NCBI RefSeq assembly: GCF_046569695.1
Contig: NZ_JBKHUI010000013.1
Coordinates: forward strand, 92,623-156,622
DNA length: 64,000 nt
Origin: Kluyvera sp046569695
GTDB taxonomy: Bacteria > Pseudomonadota > Gammaproteobacteria > Enterobacterales > Enterobacteriaceae
Reading direction: 5' to 3'
Positions 24,919 to 33,536 of the stretch are shown here, piece after piece (the first letter of the stretch is position 1; each line of letters opens with the position of its first letter). A program made the translations under genes and the position numbers. The notes below the pieces were generated by a model. It had not been told where the DNA came from and did no database searches. It was given only the letters and a program-made list of their open reading frames with translations.

Positions 24919-26859
24919 TTAATGTAATGTGCTGGCATCGCTAAAGTAGCGGCCCATTGCGCCGTACAGGCCGATTTTCTCCAGCACCGCCAGCTCACCT
25001 TCCGTTTCAACACGCTCGGCGATGAGCGGCAGATTGATCTGACGTGTCGCCCAGTAAATCGCTTCAATAAACAGTTTCTTATCTTCTTCTTCGTTGATGT
25101 GATGGATGTAACCACCATCAACTTTGATCCAGGCAAGCCCCCACTGCGGCAGGTTGCCAATCAGATGGAAGCGGCCGCCAAAGTGCTGAATACCCAGGCC
25201 GCAGCCGAGATCCTGCAATTTTTTCACCAGAATGCTGACGCGTTCTGGCTCAGGCAGTTCGTTTTCATCCAGCTCCAGCGTGAGTCTTGACGCCAGGTGG
25301 CGTGCGGTTTTCAACGGCTGCAGCAGGGCGTTCAGACTGGCGTCGTCTGCCACGCTCTCCCCGCTGATGCTGAGGGCAAACGCATCGGTGCTGTTTTCCA
25401 TCGCGCGTAGCGTCTGTTTGAGCATCACGACGTCCATTCGACGGCCCAGGGCCAGGCGACGCACCCAGGGAATAAAGCGGCCCGCTGGGATAATTTCGCC
25501 AGCTTCATCTTTGATGCGAGCAAGTATTTTTCTATGCAGAACAACGTGTTGATTGTTGCACTGGTATACCGGCTGTGAATAAAGCTCGAAAGCTTCTTTA
25601 TCCAGAATCGCGCTCAGGCGCTTGTGCCAGTCGTGGTGATCTTCATCCGGCTCTTGCTGTGCCGCGAGGTTTGGGTCGACAAAGGTGCGCATATCCGCCT
25701 CTGCCGCCACCAGAATCTGATCGGCCTGGCGCAGCAGGGTTTGTGGTGAATCACCGTAGTGGAAGGCCACGGCGGCAAAGTGGGCAACCGGGTTGACGTC
25801 GCTCAGCCCGGTTTCATACAGCGCCTTGAGTTGGGTATTGAGTGAACTGGCGAAACTGTCCATCTCTTTAGGCAAAGCCGGTGCGGTGATAAGGGCGAAC
25901 TCGCCGCCGCGCACGCGGGCGACAAAGCCCTCGCTGTGGAAAAAGCGCTGCTGGAGAGCATCGAGGATCCCGGCAACGGCCTGCAGCAGTTTATCGGTAT
26001 TGGCACCGCCGAGGCGCTGGTTCAGGCCCATCAGATCCTGAACGCGCAGCACAATCAGGTTGCCGTCGGCGTGCTCTTCGTCGCTCAGGCGCGTCTGGAA
26101 TTTAATATCAAACGACCGGCGGTTGTTCAGGCCGGTCAGGCTGTCGTTGTAGGCTTCCTGGCGCAGAGCTTCGGTACGTTGCGCCTGCTCGCTGAACAGG
26201 GCTTTGAGCTGGGTGACCATCATGTTAGTGGCTTCAACCACTCGGCGCAGTTCCGGCGTTTTGGGCAGCGCAGGCAGGCTCAGGAATTCGCGACGGCTGA
26301 TGGCCATCGCCTGCTCGACGATGTAGTTCAGCGGGCGCAGACGGTTACGCAGCAGGAACATCGCGCCGAGAATGCACAGCACGCTACAGCCCGTCAGCCA
26401 TAGGAAGCTTGCGACCAACGTGCTCCACAGGCGTGCGAGGGCAAACATGGGGTGGCTAATAACTTCAACGCGTGCGGCCTGCGACCAGCCGCGCATGACC
26501 ACGGCTTCGCCCTGGCCTGGATTCAGATGCACCATACGCACAAACCAACCTGGTACATTGGCGCTAGGTGGGACATTCTGGCGTTCAATAATCGGCTTGC
26601 CGGTTTTGATATCCACGACCTGAATGCGGTAGAAGTAGCCGCTATCAAAAATCGAGTTCACCATCAGTTCCGTCATCACCGGGTCGTCAATATGCGCGGT
26701 CAGCGAGAGACCCAGCGCCGTGGCGGCGTCCTGGGCATGCGCGCTTAGCTGGTTGTGGTACTGTTCACGCGAGCTTTCCAGCGTGGCAAAAAAGTTGCCG
26801 CAGAAAATCGTCAACGTAAACAGGCAGATGCCAATCAGTAGCTGTTTATAGAGGGACAT
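24919..26859 (-). CDS. lapD: LapD-like inner-membrane c-di-GMP receptor (degenerate GGDEF-EAL)
   Basis: A 646-aa protein: N-terminal membrane helix, periplasmic LapD/MoxY domain (about 25-150), second membrane helix (about 150-172), HAMP (about 173-225), GGDEF and EAL domains. The GGDEF motif reads RGGEF and the EAL motif reads KILARI, so both enzymes should be inactive and the protein should act as a receptor. This is the LapD pattern: c-di-GMP bound to the EAL domain makes the periplasmic domain hold LapG. It lies 9 nt after lapG. Confidence 0.9.
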   Translation of the reverse strand: MSLYKQLLIGICLFTLTIFCGNFFATLESSREQYHNQLSAHAQDAATALGLSLTAHIDDPVMTELMVNSIFDSGYFYRIQVVDIKTGKPIIERQNVPPSANVPGWFVRMVHLNPGQGEAVVMRGWSQAARVEVISHPMFALARLWSTLVASFLWLTGCSVLCILGAMFLLRNRLRPLNYIVEQAMAISRREFLSLPALPKTPELRRVVEATNMMVTQLKALFSEQAQRTEALRQEAYNDSLTGLNNRRSFDIKFQTRLSDEEHADGNLIVLRVQDLMGLNQRLGGANTDKLLQAVAGILDALQQRFFHSEGFVARVRGGEFALITAPALPKEMDSFASSLNTQLKALYETGLSDVNPVAHFAAVAFHYGDSPQTLLRQADQILVAAEADMRTFVDPNLAAQQEPDEDHHDWHKRLSAILDKEAFELYSQPVYQCNNQHVVLHRKILARIKDEAGEIIPAGRFIPWVRRLALGRRMDVVMLKQTLRAMENSTDAFALSISGESVADDASLNALLQPLKTARHLASRLTLELDENELPEPERVSILVKKLQDLGCGLGIQHFGGRFHLIGNLPQWGLAWIKVDGGYIHHINEEEDKKLFIEAIYWATRQINLPLIAERVETEGELAVLEKIGLYGAMGRYFSDASTLH

Positions 26860-26868
26860 GACCGCTTC

Positions 26869-27555
26869 CTATTCATTAATTACAAACCCTTCTGCACGCA
26901 TCCTGGTGAGAAGATCCTGCCAACGAGAGAGCCTTGTACTGTCGCCGACGCGCTTGCTGCCGCTTGCCTGTGGTATCCACAAACCCTCGCCATTAAATGA
27001 ATAGACGGGGAGCAGGTCGCTACGGGCGGAGGCGGGCAATATGGCAGGTTTGAGGTTATCGAGAACCAGCGGAATTGCATCCGGGCTCGAATACCAGGTG
27101 ACGACCATATGTGCCTGATTTAATTGTAATGCTTTAACATAGGTAATTCTTAATTGACTGGCAGGAACGCCTAATTCGCGCAGGGTGAAATATTTCGCCA
27201 GCGCGTAGTCTTCACAATCTCCCGCGCCTTTACGCAGGGCTTCTACCGGCGTCGCCCAATAATCTTCCTGGCCCCATACCGTCATATCATCAACAAAGCG
27301 GATCCGCGAATTAAAAAACTGGTTTACGCGGTTCAGGGTGGTATGAATATCGCCGGCAGGCGGCTGCTTCAACAACATTTCCCAGGCGTCGATATTACGC
27401 TGCGCGGTCGGCGTCGCCGGGCCGTAAAGCTGCCGGGTTCGGGAATTAATGGTATTAAAGTCCCAGCCCGCACCAATTTGTAGCGGCACAAACAGAAGCA
27501 GCGTCAGGCATAACGATAGCCATCGCTTCCAGTAGAATACGTCAGGGAGCCTCAT
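26869..27555 (-). CDS. lapG: LapG-like periplasmic cysteine protease
   Basis: A 228-aa transglutaminase-like cysteine proteinase (family of DUF920/C93) with an N-terminal signal or anchor (residues about 10-28). The triad is visible: Cys114 in GDCEDYA, His149 in QAHMVV, Asp166 in LVLDNL. The flanking Asp113 and Glu115 match the calcium-site residues of Pseudomonas LapG. It should cut the adhesin at TAAG unless held by LapD. It lies 25 nt after the 554-aa gene and 9 nt before lapD. Confidence 0.92.
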   Translation of the reverse strand: MRLPDVFYWKRWLSLCLTLLLFVPLQIGAGWDFNTINSRTRQLYGPATPTAQRNIDAWEMLLKQPPAGDIHTTLNRVNQFFNSRIRFVDDMTVWGQEDYWATPVEALRKGAGDCEDYALAKYFTLRELGVPASQLRITYVKALQLNQAHMVVTWYSSPDAIPLVLDNLKPAILPASARSDLLPVYSFNGEGLWIPQASGSKRVGDSTRLSRWQDLLTRMRAEGFVINE

Positions 27556-27580
27556 TTAAGGGACGCTCAGTATCACGAAA

Positions 27581-29245
27581 TTACGCCTTAATGCCATGCT
27601 GGCTGCGCCAGCGTTTGCGGTAAGCAACGTAGCCAGAGAGGTAGTGCTCTACGTCGTCGATACGTACCCGGAAGCTGTGGTGACGAATAAAAAAGCTCCC
27701 CACAATACGGGATGGGTTTTTGAAGAACATGGCCAGTTCAGGCCAGAAGAAGCCGTTTGCGAGGTAGCGCGCTCGCGTCTCCAGCGCCAGATTAAATTTC
27801 TCCATATCGAAGCCCTCGAGCAGTTGCCGGTGCTCGGACTCGGCCAGGCGCGCCAGCATATGCGAGGCCGCCATCATCAGCTCCAGCAGTGTGGGATAGG
27901 TGGTGACTCGCTGAAGGACGAAATCCAGGTAATCACGCACGTTGTCCAGGCCGAACTGATAGTAGCGTGCAAGCGGGCGGTACAGCGTGAGTTCGTTTAT
28001 ACAGTAGCTTAGCCAGTGGTCGTGGGCCTGCCAGTGTTTCTGTTCGATAAAGTGATCCATGGCGTGCTCAACGATAGCCAACCAGCGGGGCGCTTTTGTC
28101 AGGCCATACAGGCGCATCAGCGCAAAAGTGGCCTCGCCATCGTAATAGATGATGCGATGCTCGGCCTTCAGCGACAGATCGGCAGCGTGCAAAACGTGGT
28201 TAAAACCGCCGGTATCCGGTTTCTGCATAAAGCCGATACCGTTAGCCAGGCGCTGCATCTGCGGGAGGTAGCGCTCATCGCCGGTCAGTTCGGTGTACTT
28301 GACCATCGCCAGAATACAGACTGCGTTACCGCCGAGTTTAATCTCGCCGCCCGTGTCGATCAGGAAGTCAGCTTCGCTGCCGTCCGGGAGCGTGCGGGTG
28401 GCGATGAGCTCGGTCGACAGGTCATGCAGCGCGCGCTCAATGGCTGCAAACTGGGTGTTATCCTGCGTCACCTCCCAGCCTTCGAGCAGCGCATAGGTTG
28501 AGCTGGCATGGCGCAGGGCGTTATAGGTTGGGATCGCGCGGTCAAAGCAGGGGAACCAACCGTAATGGTAGCGGCCCGATTTTTTTACCTGGCGTGCCAG
28601 GTAGTCGGTGGCGGAGAAAATCATCGGCTCCAGCGCCTCTTCCTGCCAGTGCGGCAGTTGGCGATAGCCGGCGTTACGGCCGTTGGATTCGATGGGGTAG
28701 ACCTTCTCGCCATCACAAAACAGGCTGCGGGTGTTGAAGCGCCAGATAAGCTGTTCCGGTTTATCCGGCCAGCGCAGCGCGTTACCGAAACGCCAGCGCG
28801 CATAGTGCGCCAGATTGGCTGCATTGGGCGTCGCTACCCCCTCATTGCCGTGATACAGCAATGCGTTGGCGTTAATTTCCTGCTCCAGAATGGGCTGCCT
28901 GAAATCAGGCGTGAAGCTCAGGCCAAAACGGAAGTAGTTACGTTTGGTCTTACCAAGCTTATCCTGCAGTTCATCCCAGCGCAGGGTCTGAATTTTATTG
29001 ACCAGATCGGCCCGCAGCCAGATCAATGGCCGCGACTGCTGGCTCTCCCAGCGCTGTAAGTCGTCTACCGCGCGCAGCCAGGCTTCATCCAGCGAATCAC
29101 CGCAGGCATAGGCGGTATAGGCACGTTCCTCGCCATTGCTGGCGCTGAGGAAGAGAATGTAGCCTGGAAAAGGGGAGGGTTGCGCGGCGGCGTGAAATGC
29201 ATCGAGTTCAGGGCGCACATGCGTAAGTAAACGGCTTAGCGACAT
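27581..29245 (-). CDS. 554-aa protein of unknown function, possible alpha-toroid enzyme, upstream of lapG
   Basis: First gene of the minus-strand unit that continues into lapG and lapD (25-nt gap). There is no signal peptide or clear membrane segment. The N-terminal 110 residues look like a small alpha/beta domain. The rest has repeated helix pairs with aromatic and acidic residues (YYDGEATFALMRLYG, TGGEIKLGGNAVCILAMVKY), a pattern seen in (alpha/alpha)6-toroid enzymes such as glycosidases. I cannot name a family. AAGGAG precedes the ATG. A divergent Mur-ligase-like gene starts 176 nt away, hinting at a joint role. Confidence 0.75.
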   Translation of the reverse strand: MSLSRLLTHVRPELDAFHAAAQPSPFPGYILFLSASNGEERAYTAYACGDSLDEAWLRAVDDLQRWESQQSRPLIWLRADLVNKIQTLRWDELQDKLGKTKRNYFRFGLSFTPDFRQPILEQEINANALLYHGNEGVATPNAANLAHYARWRFGNALRWPDKPEQLIWRFNTRSLFCDGEKVYPIESNGRNAGYRQLPHWQEEALEPMIFSATDYLARQVKKSGRYHYGWFPCFDRAIPTYNALRHASSTYALLEGWEVTQDNTQFAAIERALHDLSTELIATRTLPDGSEADFLIDTGGEIKLGGNAVCILAMVKYTELTGDERYLPQMQRLANGIGFMQKPDTGGFNHVLHAADLSLKAEHRIIYYDGEATFALMRLYGLTKAPRWLAIVEHAMDHFIEQKHWQAHDHWLSYCINELTLYRPLARYYQFGLDNVRDYLDFVLQRVTTYPTLLELMMAASHMLARLAESEHRQLLEGFDMEKFNLALETRARYLANGFFWPELAMFFKNPSRIVGSFFIRHHSFRVRIDDVEHYLSGYVAYRKRWRSQHGIKA

Positions 29246-29421
29246 TTAAGCTCCTTGTCATGGAATGACGCCCTTGTCTGAGATTAATCGTATCAAAATA
29301 ACATTACGTGTTGCGATTTACGTATTCTACATTTTTACTATATTGCCCTGAAAATAGAAAATAACCCTATTGGGCGCAAATGATTTGATGGCGAATGGCA
29401 CTGTGTTTTCCAGGAGAAAGA

Positions 29422-30840
29422 ATGGATCAGCAAAATGAAAAAGGACCTTTAGACGACGCCTGCTGGACAGTTGAATCCCTAATGCTGGCCGCGCCGGGCC
29501 GTTGGCTCACTCCTCCGCCTGAAGGATGGCGGGCAACGGGTGTGTCGATTTTTGCGCCGGCCATGCAGGCGGGCAATATGGTCTGTGTGCGTGCGGAAGA
29601 CGAGGTTGGCGGCGTCGTCGCTGAGCGACTCGATAAGCTGCCATACCCGCCAGCGGCGCTTATTGTTGATAATGCGCAACGGGCAGTCGGCAGCAACGTG
29701 CCGGTGTATTTAGTTGACGATCGCAATGATGCGCTGCTGAGTATGGGGCGATATGCCCGCGACCGGATGCAGGGCAATGTGATTGGCGTGACGGGGAGCG
29801 CGGGAAAAACCACCTGTGTCGCCATGCTCACCGCTGCGCTTGCCGAGTGGGGGCCGTCTCTTGGCAGCATGCAAAATGCGAATCTGCCGCGCGGCATCGC
29901 GTGGAATATCGCCTCTATGCCCTGGAATACGCCGCAGGTGGTGCTGGAAATGGCGATTGGCCGAATGGATATCAGCGCGCGCATGGTGCGGCCGACCGTG
30001 GCGGTGGTAACCAATATTCAGGCGGTTCATCTGAAGGAGAACCAGTCTCTGCATGATATTGCGCGCACCAAAGCCATGATTTTCCTCGGCATGAAACCTG
30101 GCGATATTGCGGTGCTGCATCGTGAGATGCAGGAGTGGGACTGTATTTATGCGGCTGCGGTAAAGCAGGATTTGCGGATCGTGACTTACGGTCAGCAGGA
30201 AGGATGCGACTGCCGACTGATTGCCTATGACCCGGTCACTCGCGGCGTAACGGCAGAGATTTTTGGCCAGCGCCTCGACTATACGATGCAGGCAGAAGGC
30301 CTGCATATGGCGCTTAATAGCGTCGCCACGCTTGCCGTCGTCTGTTCGCTGGGCTATTCCCCTGAGGCGGCGCTGCCGAGGTTAACCCGTTTCCAGGCGC
30401 TGCCGGGCAGAGGCGAAGTTAATCATCTGACCGTGGCGACCCATCCGCTAACGGTTATTGATGATGCCTATAACGCTAACCCTGGTTCCATGATGATGGC
30501 GGTCGCGCAGCTGAGCGAGTCAGTCCTGCCGGGGAGAAAAATGCTGGTGCTGGGCGAAATGGCTGAGTTAGGTGATGAGCATCAGCAGTATTACCGCGCG
30601 TTGATTACGCATATCAATCACAGCCAGATTGATGCGATTTACCTGATTGGCAAAACATATCAATCCTATGCCAGCATGATGGCTGAAAATAAGCGATATA
30701 TATTGCTGGATGACGTTGATGCATTTAAAAAAGTTTATCTTAAGGATATTCAGGATAGCGATATCGCTTTATTTAAGGGCTCGCATTCCGCGCAGGTCTG
30801 GAAATTAGTGAGCTGGTTGAAGCTGCTGGCTGCGCGCTAG
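29422..30840 (+). CDS. Mur-ligase-family protein (MurF-like paralogue)
   Basis: A 472-aa Mur-ligase-type enzyme. The ATP site is GVTGSAGKTT (residues about 124-133); the central domain has NIQAVHLKENQS and the C-terminal domain has VIDDAYNANPGSM, typical of MurF-like ligases. It is not in the dcw cluster, and the N-terminal substrate domain is divergent from MurF, so it probably joins an amino acid to something other than the usual UDP-MurNAc-tripeptide. The ATG at 29422 follows AGGAGAAAGA. It is divergent from the 554-aa/lapG/lapD unit. Confidence 0.82.
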   Translation: MDQQNEKGPLDDACWTVESLMLAAPGRWLTPPPEGWRATGVSIFAPAMQAGNMVCVRAEDEVGGVVAERLDKLPYPPAALIVDNAQRAVGSNVPVYLVDDRNDALLSMGRYARDRMQGNVIGVTGSAGKTTCVAMLTAALAEWGPSLGSMQNANLPRGIAWNIASMPWNTPQVVLEMAIGRMDISARMVRPTVAVVTNIQAVHLKENQSLHDIARTKAMIFLGMKPGDIAVLHREMQEWDCIYAAAVKQDLRIVTYGQQEGCDCRLIAYDPVTRGVTAEIFGQRLDYTMQAEGLHMALNSVATLAVVCSLGYSPEAALPRLTRFQALPGRGEVNHLTVATHPLTVIDDAYNANPGSMMMAVAQLSESVLPGRKMLVLGEMAELGDEHQQYYRALITHINHSQIDAIYLIGKTYQSYASMMAENKRYILLDDVDAFKKVYLKDIQDSDIALFKGSHSAQVWKLVSWLKLLAAR

Positions 30841-30866
30841 GCCCCGGGCTTGTGCAGGCAGAGCGG

Positions 30867-31799
30867 CTATCCTTCCCGATGCAGTAAATCCGCATAGACC
30901 CCGGTTAACACTCCCTGAGGGCCAAACTCCCGTTTGATCCACTGCGTTACCTGGCCGTTGGCCGAGTGCTGGGTTGCCAGCAGCATGCGGGAGTCCTGGC
31001 GTGGGTTGTTGATTTTTCGGGTGACCAGCAGCGACTGAGCTTCCGCGTCGCGCACCATGTAATCTGGCAAAAAACCAATCCCTTCGCCGAGGATCTGGCA
31101 CTCGCACTTGGTGTTGAAATCCGGCACCAGAATCGATTCCTGCCCGTGCAGCAGCCAGCCAACCTTTTTATTAATGGTGTGCGCGGTGTCCTCTACCATG
31201 ATGTTGGGGTAGAGGCGCAGCTGGCTTTCGGCAATGGGTTCCGGCATAAACGCCAGCGGGTGGGACGGGGCGATGGCAAAGGCCCAGCGAATCGCGCCAA
31301 TCTCGGTGTAATCAATGCCGCCGCCGTCCAGCAGGGTATCCGGCGCGCCGATGGCGATGCTGGCTTGATTATTGATAATCGAATCCCAGACGCCGTTGTA
31401 GACCTCGGTGGTGACGGTTATCTGGCAGGTAGGAAACTGCTTTTTCAGCACCTGCAGCAGCCTGGCGGTGTGCTTTGGCGTATAGAGTAACTGGTTGATA
31501 CAGATACGCACCCGCGCTTCAATGCCCTGGGAAATGGTGTCGATGCTGCGCTTGATGGCGTGAAAGTCATTGAGTAAGTCGCTGGCTTTACGAAAGAAAT
31601 AGCGCCCGGACTCGGTCAGCTCAATGCTGCGGGTGCTGCGGGTAAATAGCACCACGTCGAGGCCCGTCTCCATGCGCTTGATGGTATAGCTGATGGCGGA
31701 GGTAGTGAGGCCCAGCTCCTCCGCCGCCTTACTGAAGCTGCCAAACCGCGCGGCGGTGGTGAACGCCAGCAGATTTTCTTCCGTAAAAATTGAGTTCAT
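30867..31799 (-). CDS. LysR-family regulator, AllS-like
   Basis: A 310-aa LysR regulator: N-terminal winged helix (FGSFSKAAEELGLTTSAISY region, residues about 19-38), then a periplasmic-binding-like effector domain. By eye it resembles E. coli AllS (for example VYNGVWDSI and GEGIGFLPDYM), the activator of allantoin genes. It lies 1.1 kb from the AllFGH-like cluster and is a good candidate to control it. It converges on the Mur-ligase gene. Confidence 0.85.
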   Translation of the reverse strand: MNSIFTEENLLAFTTAARFGSFSKAAEELGLTTSAISYTIKRMETGLDVVLFTRSTRSIELTESGRYFFRKASDLLNDFHAIKRSIDTISQGIEARVRICINQLLYTPKHTARLLQVLKKQFPTCQITVTTEVYNGVWDSIINNQASIAIGAPDTLLDGGGIDYTEIGAIRWAFAIAPSHPLAFMPEPIAESQLRLYPNIMVEDTAHTINKKVGWLLHGQESILVPDFNTKCECQILGEGIGFLPDYMVRDAEAQSLLVTRKINNPRQDSRMLLATQHSANGQVTQWIKREFGPQGVLTGVYADLLHREG

Positions 31800-31934
31800 T
31801 CACCTGCTCCTCGGTTCAGCTATTTATAGGGCCTCTTTAATGAGATGAATGTATTGGTTGAAGTGATTGTTGGGCAACCATTTTTGAATAACTTTTAAAA
31901 CCGCTGTTTAGGGTTCTATTTGGCTCTCTGCGGC

Positions 31935-31970
31935 AGGTTGCCGGATGGCGCTACGCTTATCCGGCCTACA
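31935..31970. repeat. REP unit
   Basis: GCCGGATGGCGCTACG...CTTATCCGGCCTAC palindrome upstream of the LysR gene, next to the 91-bp tandem repeat. Confidence 0.85.
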
Positions 31971-31980
31971 AAATCTGCGG

Positions 31981-32162
31981 CATGTTGCTAGGTGGTACCG
32001 CTACAACGGATACTCCTCCGTAGGCCGGATAAGGCGTTTACGCCGCCATCCGGCAGCATACCGTTACGCGGCATGTTGCTGGGTGGTACCGTTACAACGG
32101 ATACTCCTCCGTAGGCCGGATAAGGCGTTTACGCCGCCATCCGGCAGCATACCGCTACGCAG
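31981..32162. repeat. 91-bp tandem duplication containing REP units
   Basis: Two near-identical 91-bp units (31981-32071 and 32072-32162), each with CATGTTGCT, TACAACGGATACTCC and a full REP palindrome. The second unit reaches over the stop codon of the DUF1097 gene. With the REP just upstream it fills the 355-bp gap between the LysR and DUF1097 genes, in which I see no gene. Confidence 0.9.
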
Positions 32163-32649
32163 CCTCTTTCGAGGTGGCTTCGCTCAGTTTGCGCCCGGTA
32201 TATTCGGAGATAATCCCGACGCAGTTCCCGGCAAAAAAGCCCAGCAACGTGACCCACCAGTTCATTCCGGTGGCGAAAAATAGCGTCATGCCAAGAAAGC
32301 CGCCGGGGATAAACGAGGTGAGCCAGAATCGCCCCTGCCAGACCACCACGGCGGAGAACGGCACCGTCATGACCACGCCCGCCCAGAAGGGGGACAGGCC
32401 GCTTACTGACGCCAGCCAGCCGGAGGCCGCTGCCGCGAGAAATGCCCAGACGGCGCCGGAGTAATTGACAAAAAGACTCTTCACAAATCCCGCCTTGCCG
32501 CCGCCTGCCGCATAGAAACTGCAGAACGCCACAAAGCCAATCGTACCTAATAATTCCCAGCCTGGGGCCAGCCCAACCTGCGAGGACACCATCTGCCAGA
32601 GACCTGCACACACTCCAACGGTAATGCCCGTAGCGGTGAGTCCGTTCAT
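32155..32649 (-). CDS. DUF1097 inner-membrane protein
   Basis: A 164-aa very hydrophobic protein with about five membrane helices; it resembles the DUF1097 family (E. coli YcdZ type). Function is unknown; a transporter or channel role is possible. It is divergent from the ankyrin/allH/fdrA cluster across a 240-bp gap, and DUF1097-type proteins would suit a small-substrate uptake role there (inference). Confidence 0.8.
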   Translation of the reverse strand: MNGLTATGITVGVCAGLWQMVSSQVGLAPGWELLGTIGFVAFCSFYAAGGGKAGFVKSLFVNYSGAVWAFLAAAASGWLASVSGLSPFWAGVVMTVPFSAVVVWQGRFWLTSFIPGGFLGMTLFFATGMNWWVTLLGFFAGNCVGIISEYTGRKLSEATSKEAA

Positions 32650-32891
32650 CGTTGTTTCCTCTCATCTAGTGGTTACGCACTGAAACTATATAGAAAGAAA
32701 ACCCGATTGAGTTAAGGGGCATAGCGACAAACAAATAAACGGTGCACTACCGCACAGTCTGTATCGATTATTAAATTAAATTCACTAATCAAGCTGGTTA
32801 TGGCGAATAAAATTTAAGCGGGTTCTTTTCCGATTATTTCGTTGCTATTCTCATTTCATCGAAAACAGCCACAAAAATCAGGGGATTTGAC

Positions 32892-33497
32892 ATGACCAAC
32901 AACAATCTGATTGCTGACTATCTATTGGCTGCGCAACAAGGCGAACTGACGAAATTAAAATCCTGCCTGCATCATGGCGTCGATATTAATGCCTGCAATC
33001 GCCAGGGGCAAACCGCCATTACGCTGGCGAGCCTGAATAAAAAATATGATTGCGTAGTGGCCTTACTGGATGCCGGTGCGGATATTAATAAGCAAGACCA
33101 GACCTGTTTAAACCCTTTTTTAATTAGCTGCCTGAATAATGATTTAACGCTGCTGCGTTTACTCTTACCGGCCCGTCCGGATTTAAATCGCTTAACCCGT
33201 TTTGGCGGCGTGGGATTAACGCCCGCCTGCGAAAAAGGGCATCTTGAAATCGTTAAAGAGCTATTGCATCGCACCCACATTAACGTCAACCACACCAACT
33301 TTGTCGGCTGGACGCCGCTGCTGGAGGCCATCGTGCTTAACGACGGCGGTGAAACCCAGCAGACGATTGTCGGCCTGCTGCTGGAGCATGGCGCCAGCCC
33401 GCACATGACCGACAAATACGGCAAAACCCCGCTGGAACTGGCGCGGGAGAAGGGTTACGAGGAAATTGCTCAGCTGCTGATGGCTGCCGGAGCGTAA
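32892..33497 (+). CDS. Ankyrin-repeat protein
   Basis: A 201-aa protein made of about five ankyrin repeats (GADINKQD, GQTAITLASLNKKYDCVVALLDAG quoted in parts, DKYGKTPLELAREKGYEEIAQLL). There is no signal peptide, so it is likely cytoplasmic and a protein-binding module. It opens the plus-strand cluster that continues with allH, fdrA and allG, and its TAA stop is in the same frame as allH. A GGGGA site precedes the ATG. Partner unknown. Confidence 0.88.
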   Translation: MTNNNLIADYLLAAQQGELTKLKSCLHHGVDINACNRQGQTAITLASLNKKYDCVVALLDAGADINKQDQTCLNPFLISCLNNDLTLLRLLLPARPDLNRLTRFGGVGLTPACEKGHLEIVKELLHRTHINVNHTNFVGWTPLLEAIVLNDGGETQQTIVGLLLEHGASPHMTDKYGKTPLELAREKGYEEIAQLLMAAGA

Positions 33498-33536
33498 CAG
33501 AGGAGACGCGCTATCGACACCCCAATACGGCGGTGT

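Noticed and set aside
24919..26859. Active diguanylate cyclase or phosphodiesterase
   Set aside because: The GGDEF motif is RGGEF and the EAL motif is KILARI, so catalysis is unlikely; receptor role preferred.
30805..31107. Minus-strand frame overlapping the ends of the Mur-ligase and LysR genes
   Set aside because: Shadow of two well-supported genes with no start signal.
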